A stretch of DNA of 59,151 nucleotides from an uncultured Oscillospiraceae bacterium (GTDB taxonomy: Bacteria; Bacillota; Clostridia; Oscillospirales; Oscillospiraceae). Below the pieces are notes generated by a model that saw only the letters and a program-made list of their open reading frames with translations, had not been told where the DNA came from and did no database searches. A program made the position numbers and the translations under genes. Shown one piece after another: positions 8,159 through 16,606 of the stretch. Within the stretch, counting starts at the first letter, position 1; each line of letters starts with the position of its first letter. The stretch spans positions 1 to 59,151 of the forward strand of contig CALWXG010000009.1 in NCBI GenBank assembly GCA_944385435.1, read 5' to 3'.

Positions 8159-8853
8159 TTCGCGGCCGCCTCCTTATTGTGGCTGGCGCAGGTGCTCAGG
8201 TTCCCGCCGCAGACGGAAGCGCTGGGGCAGCCGGCGCAGCCGAAGTCTTTCTTTCTGGGTGCCTTGCCCTTGGTGACCTTGTTCACCACGGCGATGAGCA
8301 CGCCGAAGATGGCAAAGCCGCCGGGGGCCATGACCATGATGGAGATGTTGTTCTCCGCCAGCACCGGCAGGGCCATGCCGAACCAGGTGCCGCTGCCCAG
8401 GATCTCACGGATGCTGGCCATCACCAGCATGGCCAGCGTGTAGCCCACGCCCATGCCGATGGCGTCCAGGGCGGAGAGAACCACGCCGTTTTTGCTGGCG
8501 AACATCTCGGCCCGGCCCAGAATGATGCAGTTCACCACGATCAGGGGCAGGTAGAGGCCCAGAGCATCGTTCAGATCGGGCAGGAAAGCCTGGACGATCA
8601 TCTGCACCAGGGTCACGAAGGATGCGATGACCACGATGAAGCAGGGGATGCGCACCTTTTCAGAGATCACCTTGCGCAGGATGGAGATCAGGATGTTGGA
8701 GCACAGCAGCACAAAGGTGACTGCCGCGCCCATGCCGATGGCGTTGGAGGCCTGGGTGGTAACCGCCATGAAGGGGCAGGTGCCCAGCACCAGCACCAGA
8801 ATGGGGTTTTCCCGGATGATGCCGTTGGTCAGGGTTCTGAGTCCTTTGTTCAT
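8155..8853 (-). CDS. rnfE: Rnf complex subunit E, membrane subunit
   Basis: Integral membrane partner of RnfA, homologous to NqrD, 232 residues with six predicted helices. The pair of conserved blocks NPILVLVLGTCPFMAV and LIVVNCIILGRAEMFAS carry the cysteines expected for the shared iron-sulfur cluster. The C-terminus has an extra cysteine-rich tail (GCAGCPSASVCGG) seen in a number of clostridial homologues, whose role is not known to me. A GTG three codons upstream also opens the frame, but AAAGGAGG sits nine bases before the ATG at 8853 and touches the GTG, so the ATG is the start. It begins one base after the rnfG stop. Confidence 0.95.
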   Translation of the reverse strand: MNKGLRTLTNGIIRENPILVLVLGTCPFMAVTTQASNAIGMGAAVTFVLLCSNILISILRKVISEKVRIPCFIVVIASFVTLVQMIVQAFLPDLNDALGLYLPLIVVNCIILGRAEMFASKNGVVLSALDAIGMGVGYTLAMLVMASIREILGSGTWFGMALPVLAENNISIMVMAPGGFAIFGVLIAVVNKVTKGKAPRKKDFGCAGCPSASVCGGNLSTCASHNKEAAAK

Positions 8854-8854
8854 C

Positions 8855-9406
8855 TTACGCACCCTCCTTTACCATGTTGTAGGCGGTGAAGGCGTCCTGG
8901 ATGGCGCCGATGAAATAATTGGAGGAGAAGGTGGCGCCGCCGATGGTGTCCACGCCCTCCAGACCGGCGTCCTTGCCCACAAACTGGCTCTGGAAGTCCT
9001 CGCCGGCAATCTTGGAACCCAGGCCCACTGTTTCCTCATGGCTGAGCACCTGGGTGGCGGTGATCTTGCCCTCGGAATCGATGCCGCAGGTCATATTCAG
9101 GGTATCCCGGCCGCCGTAGCCGTCGGCGGTGAGCATAAAGACATAGCCCACGCCGTTGGTAGCTTTGTACACGCCGGTAACAGTCTCGGGCAGGCCCTCC
9201 ACCTGGAGCTGCTCGAAGCCGTCCGCCTCAGGCATGACGGCGATGCGGGCCTGCTCTGCAGCCTCTTCCGCCGCCGCCTCAATGATGGGGGCGGTAATGC
9301 TGTTGGTGTAGGCCAGCAGAGCGGAGGCCACAATGCAGATGAGCAGCAGCACGCCGATGGGGGCCACAAAATCCGTCATAGCGGAGCCTTTTTTCGTCTT
9401 TGTCAT
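8855..9406 (-). CDS. rnfG: Rnf complex subunit G, covalent FMN subunit
   Basis: Extracytoplasmic electron-transfer subunit anchored by one N-terminal helix (residues 11-33). The FMN-binding domain has the flavinylation motif GVDTIGGATFSS with Thr159 as the predicted FMN attachment site; ApbE encoded divergently at 12002 would carry out the attachment. The 183-residue length is normal. The start ATG overlaps the rnfD stop as ATGA, with GGGAGG ten bases upstream, and the frame upstream of it lies inside rnfD. In the complex it receives electrons from the RnfA/E cluster side and interacts with RnfD. Confidence 0.95.
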   Translation of the reverse strand: MTKTKKGSAMTDFVAPIGVLLLICIVASALLAYTNSITAPIIEAAAEEAAEQARIAVMPEADGFEQLQVEGLPETVTGVYKATNGVGYVFMLTADGYGGRDTLNMTCGIDSEGKITATQVLSHEETVGLGSKIAGEDFQSQFVGKDAGLEGVDTIGGATFSSNYFIGAIQDAFTAYNMVKEGA

Positions 9407-10329
9407 TGCTCCACACCTCCCAGGGGTTTGGGCTGAGTCCATTTGCAGATGTAGGGATTGAGAATATTCATCAGCAGAATGGAGAAGGACACGCCCTCAG
9501 GATAGTTGCCCCAGACCCGGATGGCCACAGTGATGATGCCGCAGCCGATGCCGAAGATGGCCTTGCCGGCCGGAGTGGGGGGAGAGGTAGTGTAGTCGGT
9601 GGCCATGAAGAAGGCGCCGATGAACAGGCCGCCGGCCATCATCTGATACAGGGGTTCCTGCCCCAGCAGGGCGGAGAACACCAGCACGGTTCCGATGAAG
9701 GCCACCGGGGTGTGCCAGGTGATCACCTTGCGGGCAATGAGGTAGATGCCGCCGATGAGCAGGGCCAGGCAGCTGGTCTCGCCCATGCTGCCGCCCCGGG
9801 CGCCCAGGAACATCTCCAGCAGGGAGGGCAGCTCGCCCTCCCCCGCCTTCAGGATGGCCAGGGGGGTGGAGGAGGACACCGCGTCCACCAGATTGGGCAC
9901 CGCCCAGCTGGTCATGGTGCCGGAGAAGGCCACCAGCATAATGATACGGGCAGTGATGGCAGGGTTTGCGAAGTTGTAGCCGATGCCGCCGAAAAGCTGC
10001 TTGACCACCACGATGGCCACGAAGGAGCCGAAGGCCGCCTGCCACAGGGGGATGCCCACGGGCAGGTTCAGGGCCAGCAGCAGGCCGGTGACGGCGGCGG
10101 ACAGGTCGGAGACGGTGACGGGCCGCTTGCAGATCTTCTCAAAGGCCCACTCGCACAGGACGGCCACCGCCACGCACAGCACCTCCACCAGCAGTGCCCG
10201 GGGGCCGAAGAACACCACGGAGGCGACCACAGCCGGGGCCAGGGCGATGAGCACATCCCGCATGATGACCTGGGTGCTGGCGCCGGAGTGGAGATGGGGG
10301 GAGACCGATACGGTCAGATTCTTAGCCAT
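9403..10329 (-). CDS. rnfD: Rnf complex subunit D, membrane FMN subunit
   Basis: Integral membrane subunit, homologous to NqrB, that carries covalent FMN and forms part of the ion channel. The motif LVDAVSSSTPLAIL places the modified threonine at residue 155, the expected ApbE target. Other family blocks are SPHLHSGAST at the N-terminus, GGIGYNFANPA at about 114-124 and PAGKAIFGIGCG near 275. The 308 residues include eight or nine helices. It overlaps rnfC by 8 bp at its start and rnfG by 4 bp at its end. Confidence 0.96.
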   Translation of the reverse strand: MAKNLTVSVSPHLHSGASTQVIMRDVLIALAPAVVASVVFFGPRALLVEVLCVAVAVLCEWAFEKICKRPVTVSDLSAAVTGLLLALNLPVGIPLWQAAFGSFVAIVVVKQLFGGIGYNFANPAITARIIMLVAFSGTMTSWAVPNLVDAVSSSTPLAILKAGEGELPSLLEMFLGARGGSMGETSCLALLIGGIYLIARKVITWHTPVAFIGTVLVFSALLGQEPLYQMMAGGLFIGAFFMATDYTTSPPTPAGKAIFGIGCGIITVAIRVWGNYPEGVSFSILLMNILNPYICKWTQPKPLGGVEQ

Positions 10330-11680
10330 TCACACTCGCCTCCTTCTTCTCTGCTTCCTCTTTGGCCTTTTTCTTCTCCGCCAGGGCCTTCTGCTCGGCG
10401 TTGTACTGGTTCAGCATGGCCTTGGCCAGCTTGTTCACCTGGACCAGGGGCCGGTGAGCCGGGCAGCCGAAGGCACAGCAGCCGCACTCCATGCACAGGT
10501 TCACCTTCAGCTCCTTGAGAACTTCCGGCTCCTTGTTGACGAAGGCCGTCTCAATGGCGGCAGGGGACAGATTCAGGGGGCAGTGAGCCACGCACCGGCC
10601 GCAGCGGATGCAGGCGGTGGCGGGGGGCACGGCGGCCTCTTTCTCCGCGAAGGCCAGCACCGCATTGGTGTTCTTCATCACCGGAGACTCCAGGCTGGGC
10701 ACGGAAATGCCCATCATGGGGCCGCCGTAGAGCACCTTTCCCGGCTCTGTCTTCAGTCCGCAGAAGTCCAGCACATCCTTCATGCTGGTGCCCACGGGCA
10801 CGATCACGTTCTGAGGCTTTGCCACGGCAGATCCGTCCACGGTGATGAGCTTCTCCACCAGCGGCATGCCGGTCTTGATGTACTTTGCGATCACCGCCAG
10901 GGTCGTGCAGTTGATCACGATAGCGCCCACGTCAATGGGCAGCTTTCCCTCGGGGACGATCCGGCCGGTGGTGTTGAAAATCAGCACTTTCTCACCGCCT
11001 TGGGGGTAGATGGCGGGCAGCGCCTTCACCTCGAACCCGGACAGGTCCCGGCCGGCCTCCTTCAGCTTGGCCACGCACTGGGGCTTGTTGTCCTCAATGC
11101 CGGCAATCACCTGCTTGGGAGAATAGAATTTCTGAAGCAGGCGCACACCTTCGATGATGCTGTCCGCATCGTCCAGCATAGTGCGGGTATCCGAAGTGAT
11201 GTACGGCTCGCACTCCGCGCCATTAATAATAATGTAGTCCACCTGTTCCGGCTTCACCTTCAGCTTCACCGACGTGGGGAATCCCGCGCCGCCCAAACCG
11301 ATGACGCCGCACTGCCGGACCGCCTCCACAAAGCTGTCCAGATCGGTAACCTGGGGCGGAGCAATGCCCTCCCAGAGCTCCTGCTGGCCGTCAGTCTCGA
11401 TGACGATGGTGGTGTCATACCGGCCGTTGGAGCCCAAAACCTGATCCAGTTTCTTCACCTTTCCGGACACGCCGGAGTGAATCGGGGCCGACACGAAGCC
11501 TCCTGCCTCCGCGATCACCTGTCCCACCTTTACCGTGTCGCCGGCTTTGACCACTGGCTTTGCCGGCGCGCCGATGTTCATGGACATGGGCACAGTGACG
11601 ACAGAGGGTACCGGCATACGGGTCGGTGCGCTGTCCGCAGTATTTTTCCTGTGGGGCACGTGTATGCCATGCAATCTCAC
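10322..11680 (-). CDS. rnfC: Rnf complex subunit C, NADH/FMN-binding subunit
   Basis: Peripheral cytoplasmic subunit where NAD+ is reduced in the Rnf reaction, similar to the 51-kDa subunit of complex I. The 452 residues run from the RnfC barrel-sandwich domain (RLHGIHVPHRKNTA), through the SLBB and FMN domains (GLGGAGFPTSVKL near residue 128, NGAECEPYI near 155), to two 4Fe-4S motifs at about residues 355 (CIRCGRCVAHCP) and 395 (CMECGCCAFGCP). A charged alanine/lysine-rich tail ends it. The start is GTG at 11680 with GGGAGG eight bases before. It is the first gene of the operon, the normal clostridial order. Confidence 0.96.
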   Translation of the reverse strand: MRLHGIHVPHRKNTADSAPTRMPVPSVVTVPMSMNIGAPAKPVVKAGDTVKVGQVIAEAGGFVSAPIHSGVSGKVKKLDQVLGSNGRYDTTIVIETDGQQELWEGIAPPQVTDLDSFVEAVRQCGVIGLGGAGFPTSVKLKVKPEQVDYIIINGAECEPYITSDTRTMLDDADSIIEGVRLLQKFYSPKQVIAGIEDNKPQCVAKLKEAGRDLSGFEVKALPAIYPQGGEKVLIFNTTGRIVPEGKLPIDVGAIVINCTTLAVIAKYIKTGMPLVEKLITVDGSAVAKPQNVIVPVGTSMKDVLDFCGLKTEPGKVLYGGPMMGISVPSLESPVMKNTNAVLAFAEKEAAVPPATACIRCGRCVAHCPLNLSPAAIETAFVNKEPEVLKELKVNLCMECGCCAFGCPAHRPLVQVNKLAKAMLNQYNAEQKALAEKKKAKEEAEKKEASVNG

Positions 11681-11801
11681 ACTGCATTCCTCCCTGCTTC
11701 ATTTTGAACCTTTTGCAATTTGTCTTACCGCCGGGCCGGTATGGCGGCTCCGGCAGAAAAACGCAGCTGCAGCGGTCCTCGAAGGGATCCGCTATCTTTG
11801 C

Positions 11802-11829
11802 ATTATATCACATCTGCAAGCAAACGCAA
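11802..11829 (-). promoter_or_regulatory. Extended -10 promoter of the Rnf operon
   Basis: On the minus strand TTGCGT, 16 bases, TGATATAAT; the TG before the -10 makes it an extended -10 promoter and compensates for the moderate -35. Confidence 0.68.
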
Positions 11830-11876
11830 TGACAATTCGCCTATTATTTCACAAAATTTGAACCCGCCTTTTCCTC

Positions 11877-11906
11877 TTGACCCCAGGGTGAACTCTGGTG
11901 TATCAT
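11877..11906 (+). promoter_or_regulatory. Promoter of the apbE operon
   Basis: TTGACC, 18 bases, TATCAT on the plus strand, about 95 bp before the apbE start codon. Confidence 0.55.
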
Positions 11907-12001
11907 CAGAATATCCCAACCGCGGAAAACGTTCGCTTCCGCCCGGGAAAACAGGCCTTTGCCTGCACAAATCCAATCCCATTCATCGAGGAATCAAGAT
12001 T

Positions 12002-13021
12002 ATGAAAACTCTGCGCATCTTTTCCTTTTTCCTGGCCGTCCTGTCCCTGTCCGGCTGCGCCGTCTCTCTCCCGGAGCAGTCCAAAACGCTGTTGGCCATG
12101 GACACTGTTATGAATTTAACAATCTATGGAGATACTGATGACACTGCCCTCTCCCGGGCCGAGGATCTGATCTACGAGCTGGAAGATCTGCTGTCCACCA
12201 CAGACGAGCAGAGCGAACTCTACGCTCTGAACCAGGGGGAGAGCGTCACCCTGTCTCCGCCGGTGCGGGATGTGCTGGACCAGGCTCTGGCACTGTGCTC
12301 GGACACCGGCGGCGCACTGGATATCACCATCTACCCTGTGGTGCGCGCCTGGGGCTTCACCACCAGCACCTACCAGGTCCCGGACCGTGACACCCTCTCC
12401 GCCCTGCTGGAGCGGGTGGACTACTCCCAGGTCCACCTCACCGGGGATACCCTCACCCTGCCGGAGGGCATGGAGCTGGACCTGGGCGCCGTGGCCAAGG
12501 GGTACGCCTCTGATCAAGTGGCCGGCCTGTTCCGGGCGTGCGGCATCGACTGCGCCCAGATCGACCTGGGCGGCAGCATCCAGGTGCTGGGCAACAGCCC
12601 GGACGGGGATCCCTGGCGCATCGGCATCCGGGACCCGGAGGGGGAGAGCGCCGAGGACTACGTGGCGGTGGTGGAGACGGCGGACCAGGCCGTGGTGACC
12701 TCCGGCATGTACGAGCGCAACTTCGAGCAGGATGGGGTGCGGTACGGCCACATCATCGACCCGTCCACCGGCTATCCCGCCGACCACGGTCTGGCCTCCG
12801 TCACCGTCATCTCCCCCTCCGCCACCCTGGCTGACGCCCTGTCCACCGCCCTGTTTGTCATGGGCAGGGACCGGGCGGCGGAGTACTGGCGCAGCCGGGA
12901 CGACTTTGAGTTTGTTCTCATCGGGGAGGACGGGTCCATCACCATCTCCCAGGGAATCGCGGACAGCTTCTCCCTGGCCGGGGAACAGGGCAGTCTCTCC
13001 TTCGAGGTGATCCGCCGGTGA
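12002..13021 (+). CDS. apbE: FAD:protein FMN transferase, lipoprotein
   Basis: Extracytoplasmic flavin transferase that splits FAD and attaches FMN by a phosphoester bond to threonine in the [S/T]GA[S/T]-type motif of target proteins; RnfG and RnfD encoded next door carry such sites. Residues 1-21 are a lipoprotein signal peptide with LSGC. The family core is present: MDTVMNLTIYGD, KGYASDQVAGLFRACGIDCAQIDLGGSIQVLG, WRIGIRDP and the late HIIDPSTGYPADHGLASVTV block with metal ligands. The mature protein of about 320 residues is normal. ATG at 12002 has GAGGAA eight bases before it; longer frame upstream covers the promoter. The stop overlaps the next start. Confidence 0.94.
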   Translation: MKTLRIFSFFLAVLSLSGCAVSLPEQSKTLLAMDTVMNLTIYGDTDDTALSRAEDLIYELEDLLSTTDEQSELYALNQGESVTLSPPVRDVLDQALALCSDTGGALDITIYPVVRAWGFTTSTYQVPDRDTLSALLERVDYSQVHLTGDTLTLPEGMELDLGAVAKGYASDQVAGLFRACGIDCAQIDLGGSIQVLGNSPDGDPWRIGIRDPEGESAEDYVAVVETADQAVVTSGMYERNFEQDGVRYGHIIDPSTGYPADHGLASVTVISPSATLADALSTALFVMGRDRAAEYWRSRDDFEFVLIGEDGSITISQGIADSFSLAGEQGSLSFEVIRR

Positions 13022-13395
13022 AGAGCACGAAGTTCTGGGTCATCCTCCTCGCCGCGGTGCTGATCCTCTCCCTGGCCGCCTCCCTGCTGGTGCTCCGCGG
13101 CCGCGGCGGCGCCTGCGCCTGCGTCTACCAGGACGGCCGGCTGACGCGCACTGTGGACCTGTCCCAGGTGAGCGAACCCTTCACCTTCACGGTGGAGGGC
13201 CCTGCCGGCACCAACACCGTCCAGGTGGAGCCGGGCCGGATCCGGGTATCCGCCACGGATTGCCCGGACCAGGTGTGCGTCCACCAGGGCTGGATTTCCA
13301 CCGGGGTGTTCCCCATCGTCTGCCTGCCCAACCGGCTGGTCATACAGATCGAGGACAGCCCGCCGGACAGCAATCTAGATGGGGTGACACAATGA
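13018..13395 (+). CDS. NusG domain II-containing membrane-anchored protein
   Basis: 125-residue protein with one N-terminal membrane helix (residues 7-26) and an extracytoplasmic NusG_II (PF07009) domain, recognised by VYQDGRLTRTVDL, RIRVSATDCPDQVCVHQGW and the closing VCLPNRLVIQI. The pair of cysteines in DCPDQVC and a third in IVCLPN are conserved in the family. GTG start overlaps the apbE stop by four bases and the end overlaps the next gene by four bases, so the three are one translational unit. In Firmicutes this domain is commonly encoded between ApbE or Rnf genes and the Gx transporter; its biochemical role is not established. Confidence 0.85.
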   Translation: MKSTKFWVILLAAVLILSLAASLLVLRGRGGACACVYQDGRLTRTVDLSQVSEPFTFTVEGPAGTNTVQVEPGRIRVSATDCPDQVCVHQGWISTGVFPIVCLPNRLVIQIEDSPPDSNLDGVTQ

Positions 13396-13913
13396 AGAAA
13401 ATTCCTTTGCGCCGTCTGACCTATATGGCAGTGCTCACCGCCATCGCCCTCACCATCTTCATGGCAGAGGCCCAGCTGCCCGCCCTGGCCCCCCTGCCGG
13501 GCATCAAGCTGGGGCTGGCCAACATTGTCACTGTTTACGCTATGTTCGCTCTGGGCCCCGGCCCTGCCGGTCTGATCCTGTTGGCCCGGGTGCTGCTGGG
13601 CAGCCTGTTCGCCGGGGGGATGACCATCTTCTACTCCCTGTCCGGAGGCGCATGCTGCTATCTGGCGATGCTGCTTCTCCGCCGTCTGCTGACCCCCCGG
13701 CAGATGTGGGTGTGCTCCGTTCTGGGAGCCATGGCCCACAACGCGGGCCAGATCGGCGCCGCCGTTCTCATCACCCGCACCCCCGGCGTGGCCGTCTACC
13801 TCCCCGTTCTTCTGGTCTCAGGCATCCTTACCGGGCTCTTCACCGGGCTGTGCGCCCAATTTGTCTTTTCCCGGCTCAGCCGGATCACGCCCCCCGGGGG
13901 CAGGAGCTCCTGA
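13392..13913 (+). CDS. Gx transporter / heptaprenyl diphosphate synthase component I family membrane protein
   Basis: 173-residue integral membrane protein of the Hpre_diP_synt_I (PF07456) family. It has five or six hydrophobic segments and the family blocks MAEAQLPALAPLPGIKLGLANIVTVYA (too long to be chance), VLLGSLFAGG and MAHNAGQIGAA. Despite the old name it is a membrane protein of the ECF S-component-like type, not a prenyl synthase; transport of a thiamine-, flavin- or isoprenoid-related molecule has been proposed for relatives, without proof here. It is last in the apbE operon; the polyprenyl synthase gene that often follows is absent. A bidirectional terminator comes 29 bp behind the stop. 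Confidence 0.85.
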   Translation: MKKIPLRRLTYMAVLTAIALTIFMAEAQLPALAPLPGIKLGLANIVTVYAMFALGPGPAGLILLARVLLGSLFAGGMTIFYSLSGGACCYLAMLLLRRLLTPRQMWVCSVLGAMAHNAGQIGAAVLITRTPGVAVYLPVLLVSGILTGLFTGLCAQFVFSRLSRITPPGGRSS

Positions 13914-13941
13914 ATCCTTCCATACTGCTCCCAAAACGGCA

Positions 13942-13984
13942 CAGGCGCCGGGAGATCCGTATCGGATCTCCCGGCGCCTGTTTT
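13942..13984. terminator. Bidirectional terminator between convergent operons
   Basis: Perfect 18-bp stem with a TAT loop, followed by TTTT on the plus strand and preceded by AAAA, so it also works for the peptide operon arriving on the minus strand. Confidence 0.88.
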
Positions 13985-14023
13985 CACATGTGAATGGTCT
14001 TGTCTGCGTCCGGACCGGGGGGC

Positions 14024-15565
14024 TCAGCCCTCAATGGTCATGTCGCCGAAGTAGTACGCATAAGTGGCGCAGGAGCAGTCCAGCACGTTGCCCACCCGAT
14101 TGCTGTACACACAGTACATGGGGCTGTCGTACAGGGGCACCCAGGGGCAGGCCTCGTTCAGAGCATTGAGCAGCTCGATTACAGCGGCCTGGCGCTCAGC
14201 GTCGTCCTGGATGTAGGGGGCGGTCTGCACCATCTCGATGATCTCATCGGACAGGCTGAAGGGATAGCCAGACTCGGGATCAAACATGCTCATCATGTCC
14301 TCCACCCCCACCATGTCAGTGGCCATAGCAGTGATGCCCATCTGCATGTTGCCGTTCACCAGGTTGTCAAAGAAGACATTGGAGTCCACGAAGCTGACCT
14401 CTACGTTGATGCCGATGGCAGCCAGGTCGGACTGAATGCACTGGGCCACAGACTGGGTGGTAGCCTCAAACACCTGGATCTCAAAGGTCTGGGACAGATC
14501 CACCGCGGTGTTGGCCAGGCACTCCTTGGCCAGCTCCACATCATAGCCCACGAAGGGCGCCTTGTCCGTGTAGTCGCCCATCACCTTGGGGGAGAAGTAG
14601 TTGGTGCTGGGGGTGCCGTTTCCGCCGTTGCAGATCTGGATGATGGTATCCCGGTTGATGGCGTGGAAAATGGCCTGACGGAATGCATCGTCGCCCATCT
14701 GGATCATAACACCCATAGTGGACCAGCCATCGAAGGACACGCAGGTGAGATTCTCGTCGCTCTGGGCCTGGGTGTAGGAAGCCAGGCCCATCTGAGCCAC
14801 CAGGTCCGCATCCCCGGTCTGCAGGGCAATGAGGGCAGTGGCATCCTCCACACCGGCGCTGACCTCTACGGTCTTGAACTCAGGAGCGCCGTTCCAGTAG
14901 TCCTCCCGGGCCTTCAGGGTGACCTTCCGGGCAGCGTCCACACTCTCCAGAGTGTAGGGGCCGGAACCAACGGGGGCGGTGGTGGTGTAGTCTGCCTCGG
15001 GGTCATAGGTCTCTTCCTCGATGATGTACAGCAGCTCGGCCAGGTAGTTCTCCCACTTGCAGTAGGTGTTGGTCAGATGGAGCACGATGGTGTACTCATC
15101 CACCTTCTCCATGCCGGTGGAGATGCCGGTCATGTTGTAGCGCAGGGTGGGATCAGCCAGCACGGCATTGTAGGAGAACACCACATCGTCGGCAGTGAGA
15201 GGGTTGCCGCTGCTGAAGGTAACGTCCTGACGCAGATGCATGGTCACGTCCAGGCCGTCCTCTTCATAGGTATCCACCAGCATGGGCACGGCGTTGCCGT
15301 CGTTGTCAAAGCGGAACAGGCAGTCAAACAGGGCGTGGTTGACGGGCTTGTCGGTGTTGCCGTACACCAGGGGGTTGAAGGTCTCAGCGGCAACCAGGGT
15401 CAGGGCGCGCAGAGTGGTATCCTGCTCCCCGCCGGCGTTGTCGGAGACGGCGGGCTCGTTGGAGCCCGCAGGGGCTTGAGACTCTTCCCCGGACGGGCCG
15501 CCGCAGGCGCCCAGCAGACTGACGCACATAGCCAGCGCCAGCAGCAGAGACAGTCTTTTCTTCAT
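14024..15565 (-). CDS. Peptide-binding lipoprotein, ABC transporter (SBP_bac_5 family)
   Basis: Lipid-anchored extracellular receptor of the Opp/Dpp-type transporter encoded just upstream. Signal peptide MKKRLSLLLALAMCVSLLGAC with the lipid-modified cysteine at 21, a Ser/Gly/Ala linker, then the family 5 fold (FSSGNPLTADDVVFSYNAVL, GSGPYTLESVDAARKVTLK, INRDTIIQICNGG). The 513 residues are of standard size. An ATG twelve codons upstream (15601) with a GGAAGTGG sequence could also be used; I preferred 15565 for a compact signal peptide. Last gene of the eight-gene operon that starts at 23831; the terminator at 13942-13984 closes it. Placement after the ATPases instead of before the permeases is uncommon. 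Confidence 0.9.
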   Translation of the reverse strand: MKKRLSLLLALAMCVSLLGACGGPSGEESQAPAGSNEPAVSDNAGGEQDTTLRALTLVAAETFNPLVYGNTDKPVNHALFDCLFRFDNDGNAVPMLVDTYEEDGLDVTMHLRQDVTFSSGNPLTADDVVFSYNAVLADPTLRYNMTGISTGMEKVDEYTIVLHLTNTYCKWENYLAELLYIIEEETYDPEADYTTTAPVGSGPYTLESVDAARKVTLKAREDYWNGAPEFKTVEVSAGVEDATALIALQTGDADLVAQMGLASYTQAQSDENLTCVSFDGWSTMGVMIQMGDDAFRQAIFHAINRDTIIQICNGGNGTPSTNYFSPKVMGDYTDKAPFVGYDVELAKECLANTAVDLSQTFEIQVFEATTQSVAQCIQSDLAAIGINVEVSFVDSNVFFDNLVNGNMQMGITAMATDMVGVEDMMSMFDPESGYPFSLSDEIIEMVQTAPYIQDDAERQAAVIELLNALNEACPWVPLYDSPMYCVYSNRVGNVLDCSCATYAYYFGDMTIEG

Positions 15566-15652
15566 TTCATTCCAACTCACTTTCTTTTCGCTTTTCAGCA
15601 TATTTCCACTTCCCCTTCTTTGGAGAAGATGGCAACGGTATTCTCCGCCGCC

Positions 15653-16606
15653 TTACGGCAGCAGCGGGTGGTGGCAGGCGCACAGGTGTCCTCCGCCGTA
15701 GTCCTTCATCTCCGGGGGCTCCGTCCTGCACTCCTCGGTGGCAAAAGGACACCGGGTGCAGAACCGGCAGCCTGCCGGGGGATGGATGGGCGAGGGCATC
15801 TCGCCCTGGAGCAGCAGCCGGTCCTCCCGGTGAAATTCCGGGTCCGGCTCCGGCGCCGAATCAATGAGCATTCGGGTATAGGGATGCATGGGGCGCTCAT
15901 AAGCGTCCCGGGTGGAGCACAGTTCGCACAGCTGGCCCAAAAACATCACGCAGATCCGGTCGGAGATATACCGAACCACCGCCAGGTCATGGGAAATGAA
16001 CAGATAGGTCAGCCCGTGCTCTTTCTGGAGCTGCCGGAGCAGATTCAGAATCTGGGCCTGAATGGACACGTCCAGGGCGGACACCGGCTCATCGCACACA
16101 ATGAGCTTGGGTGAACTGGCCAGGGCCCGGGCAATGCCGATCCGCTGGCGCTGACCGCCGGAGAATTGGTGGGGATAACGGGTGTAATAGTCCCGGGACA
16201 GTCCCACCTGATCCAGCAGGGTCATCACCCGGCTTTCCCTCTCCTCCTTGCCCATGCCCATAGCCCGGAGCGGCTCTGCAATCAGTTCTCCCACGGTGAA
16301 GTGGGGATCCAGGGAGGAAAAGGGGTCCTGGAAGATAATCTGAAGCTGAGAGCGTTTCTTCCGCAGCTGTTTGCCGCTGAGCTTGCCCAGATCCTCCCCC
16401 TCCAGCCGCACGGTTCCGCTGGTCGGCTCAATGAGCCGGAGGATCAGCCGTCCCAGGGTGGACTTTCCGCAGCCGGACTCGCCCACCAAGGCCAGGGTCT
16501 CGCCGGCGCACACCTCAAAGCTGACGCCGTCTACCGCCTTGACCTTGCCGGCGTTGGTCTTGAAATACTTCACCAGGTTTTCCACCTGCAGCAGCACTTC
16601 GCTCAT
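15653..16606 (-). CDS. Peptide ABC transporter ATP-binding protein, OppF/DppF type
   Basis: Cytoplasmic ATPase subunit, 317 residues. Walker A ALVGESGCGKST is near residue 42, the signature FSGGQRQRIGIARAL near 148, Walker B LIVCDEPVSALDV near 168, and the C-terminal oligopeptide-transporter domain contains GCRFCTRCPFATEEC, the cysteine group found in OppD/OppF proteins and thought to hold an iron-sulfur cluster. The start ATG overlaps the stop of the OppD-type gene (ATGA) and has GGGAGGTGG before it. Forms a heterodimer with the neighbour in known systems. Confidence 0.94.
   Translation of the reverse strand: MSEVLLQVENLVKYFKTNAGKVKAVDGVSFEVCAGETLALVGESGCGKSTLGRLILRLIEPTSGTVRLEGEDLGKLSGKQLRKKRSQLQIIFQDPFSSLDPHFTVGELIAEPLRAMGMGKEERESRVMTLLDQVGLSRDYYTRYPHQFSGGQRQRIGIARALASSPKLIVCDEPVSALDVSIQAQILNLLRQLQKEHGLTYLFISHDLAVVRYISDRICVMFLGQLCELCSTRDAYERPMHPYTRMLIDSAPEPDPEFHREDRLLLQGEMPSPIHPPAGCRFCTRCPFATEECRTEPPEMKDYGGGHLCACHHPLLP

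Larger units (their letters stand above)
11681..12001. other. Divergent control region between rnfC and apbE
   Basis: No gene. It holds the minus-strand Rnf promoter (11802-11829) and the plus-strand apbE promoter (11877-11906), about 50 bp apart, so both operons could answer to one regulator. The Rnf leader of about 115 nt contains a short hairpin (AGCGG, TCC and complements) near 11765-11790. Confidence 0.6.

Noticed and set aside
13392-13913. Heptaprenyl diphosphate synthase component I as an enzyme
   Set aside because: The protein is purely membrane-embedded and has no Asp-rich prenyl synthase motif; the old family name is misleading.
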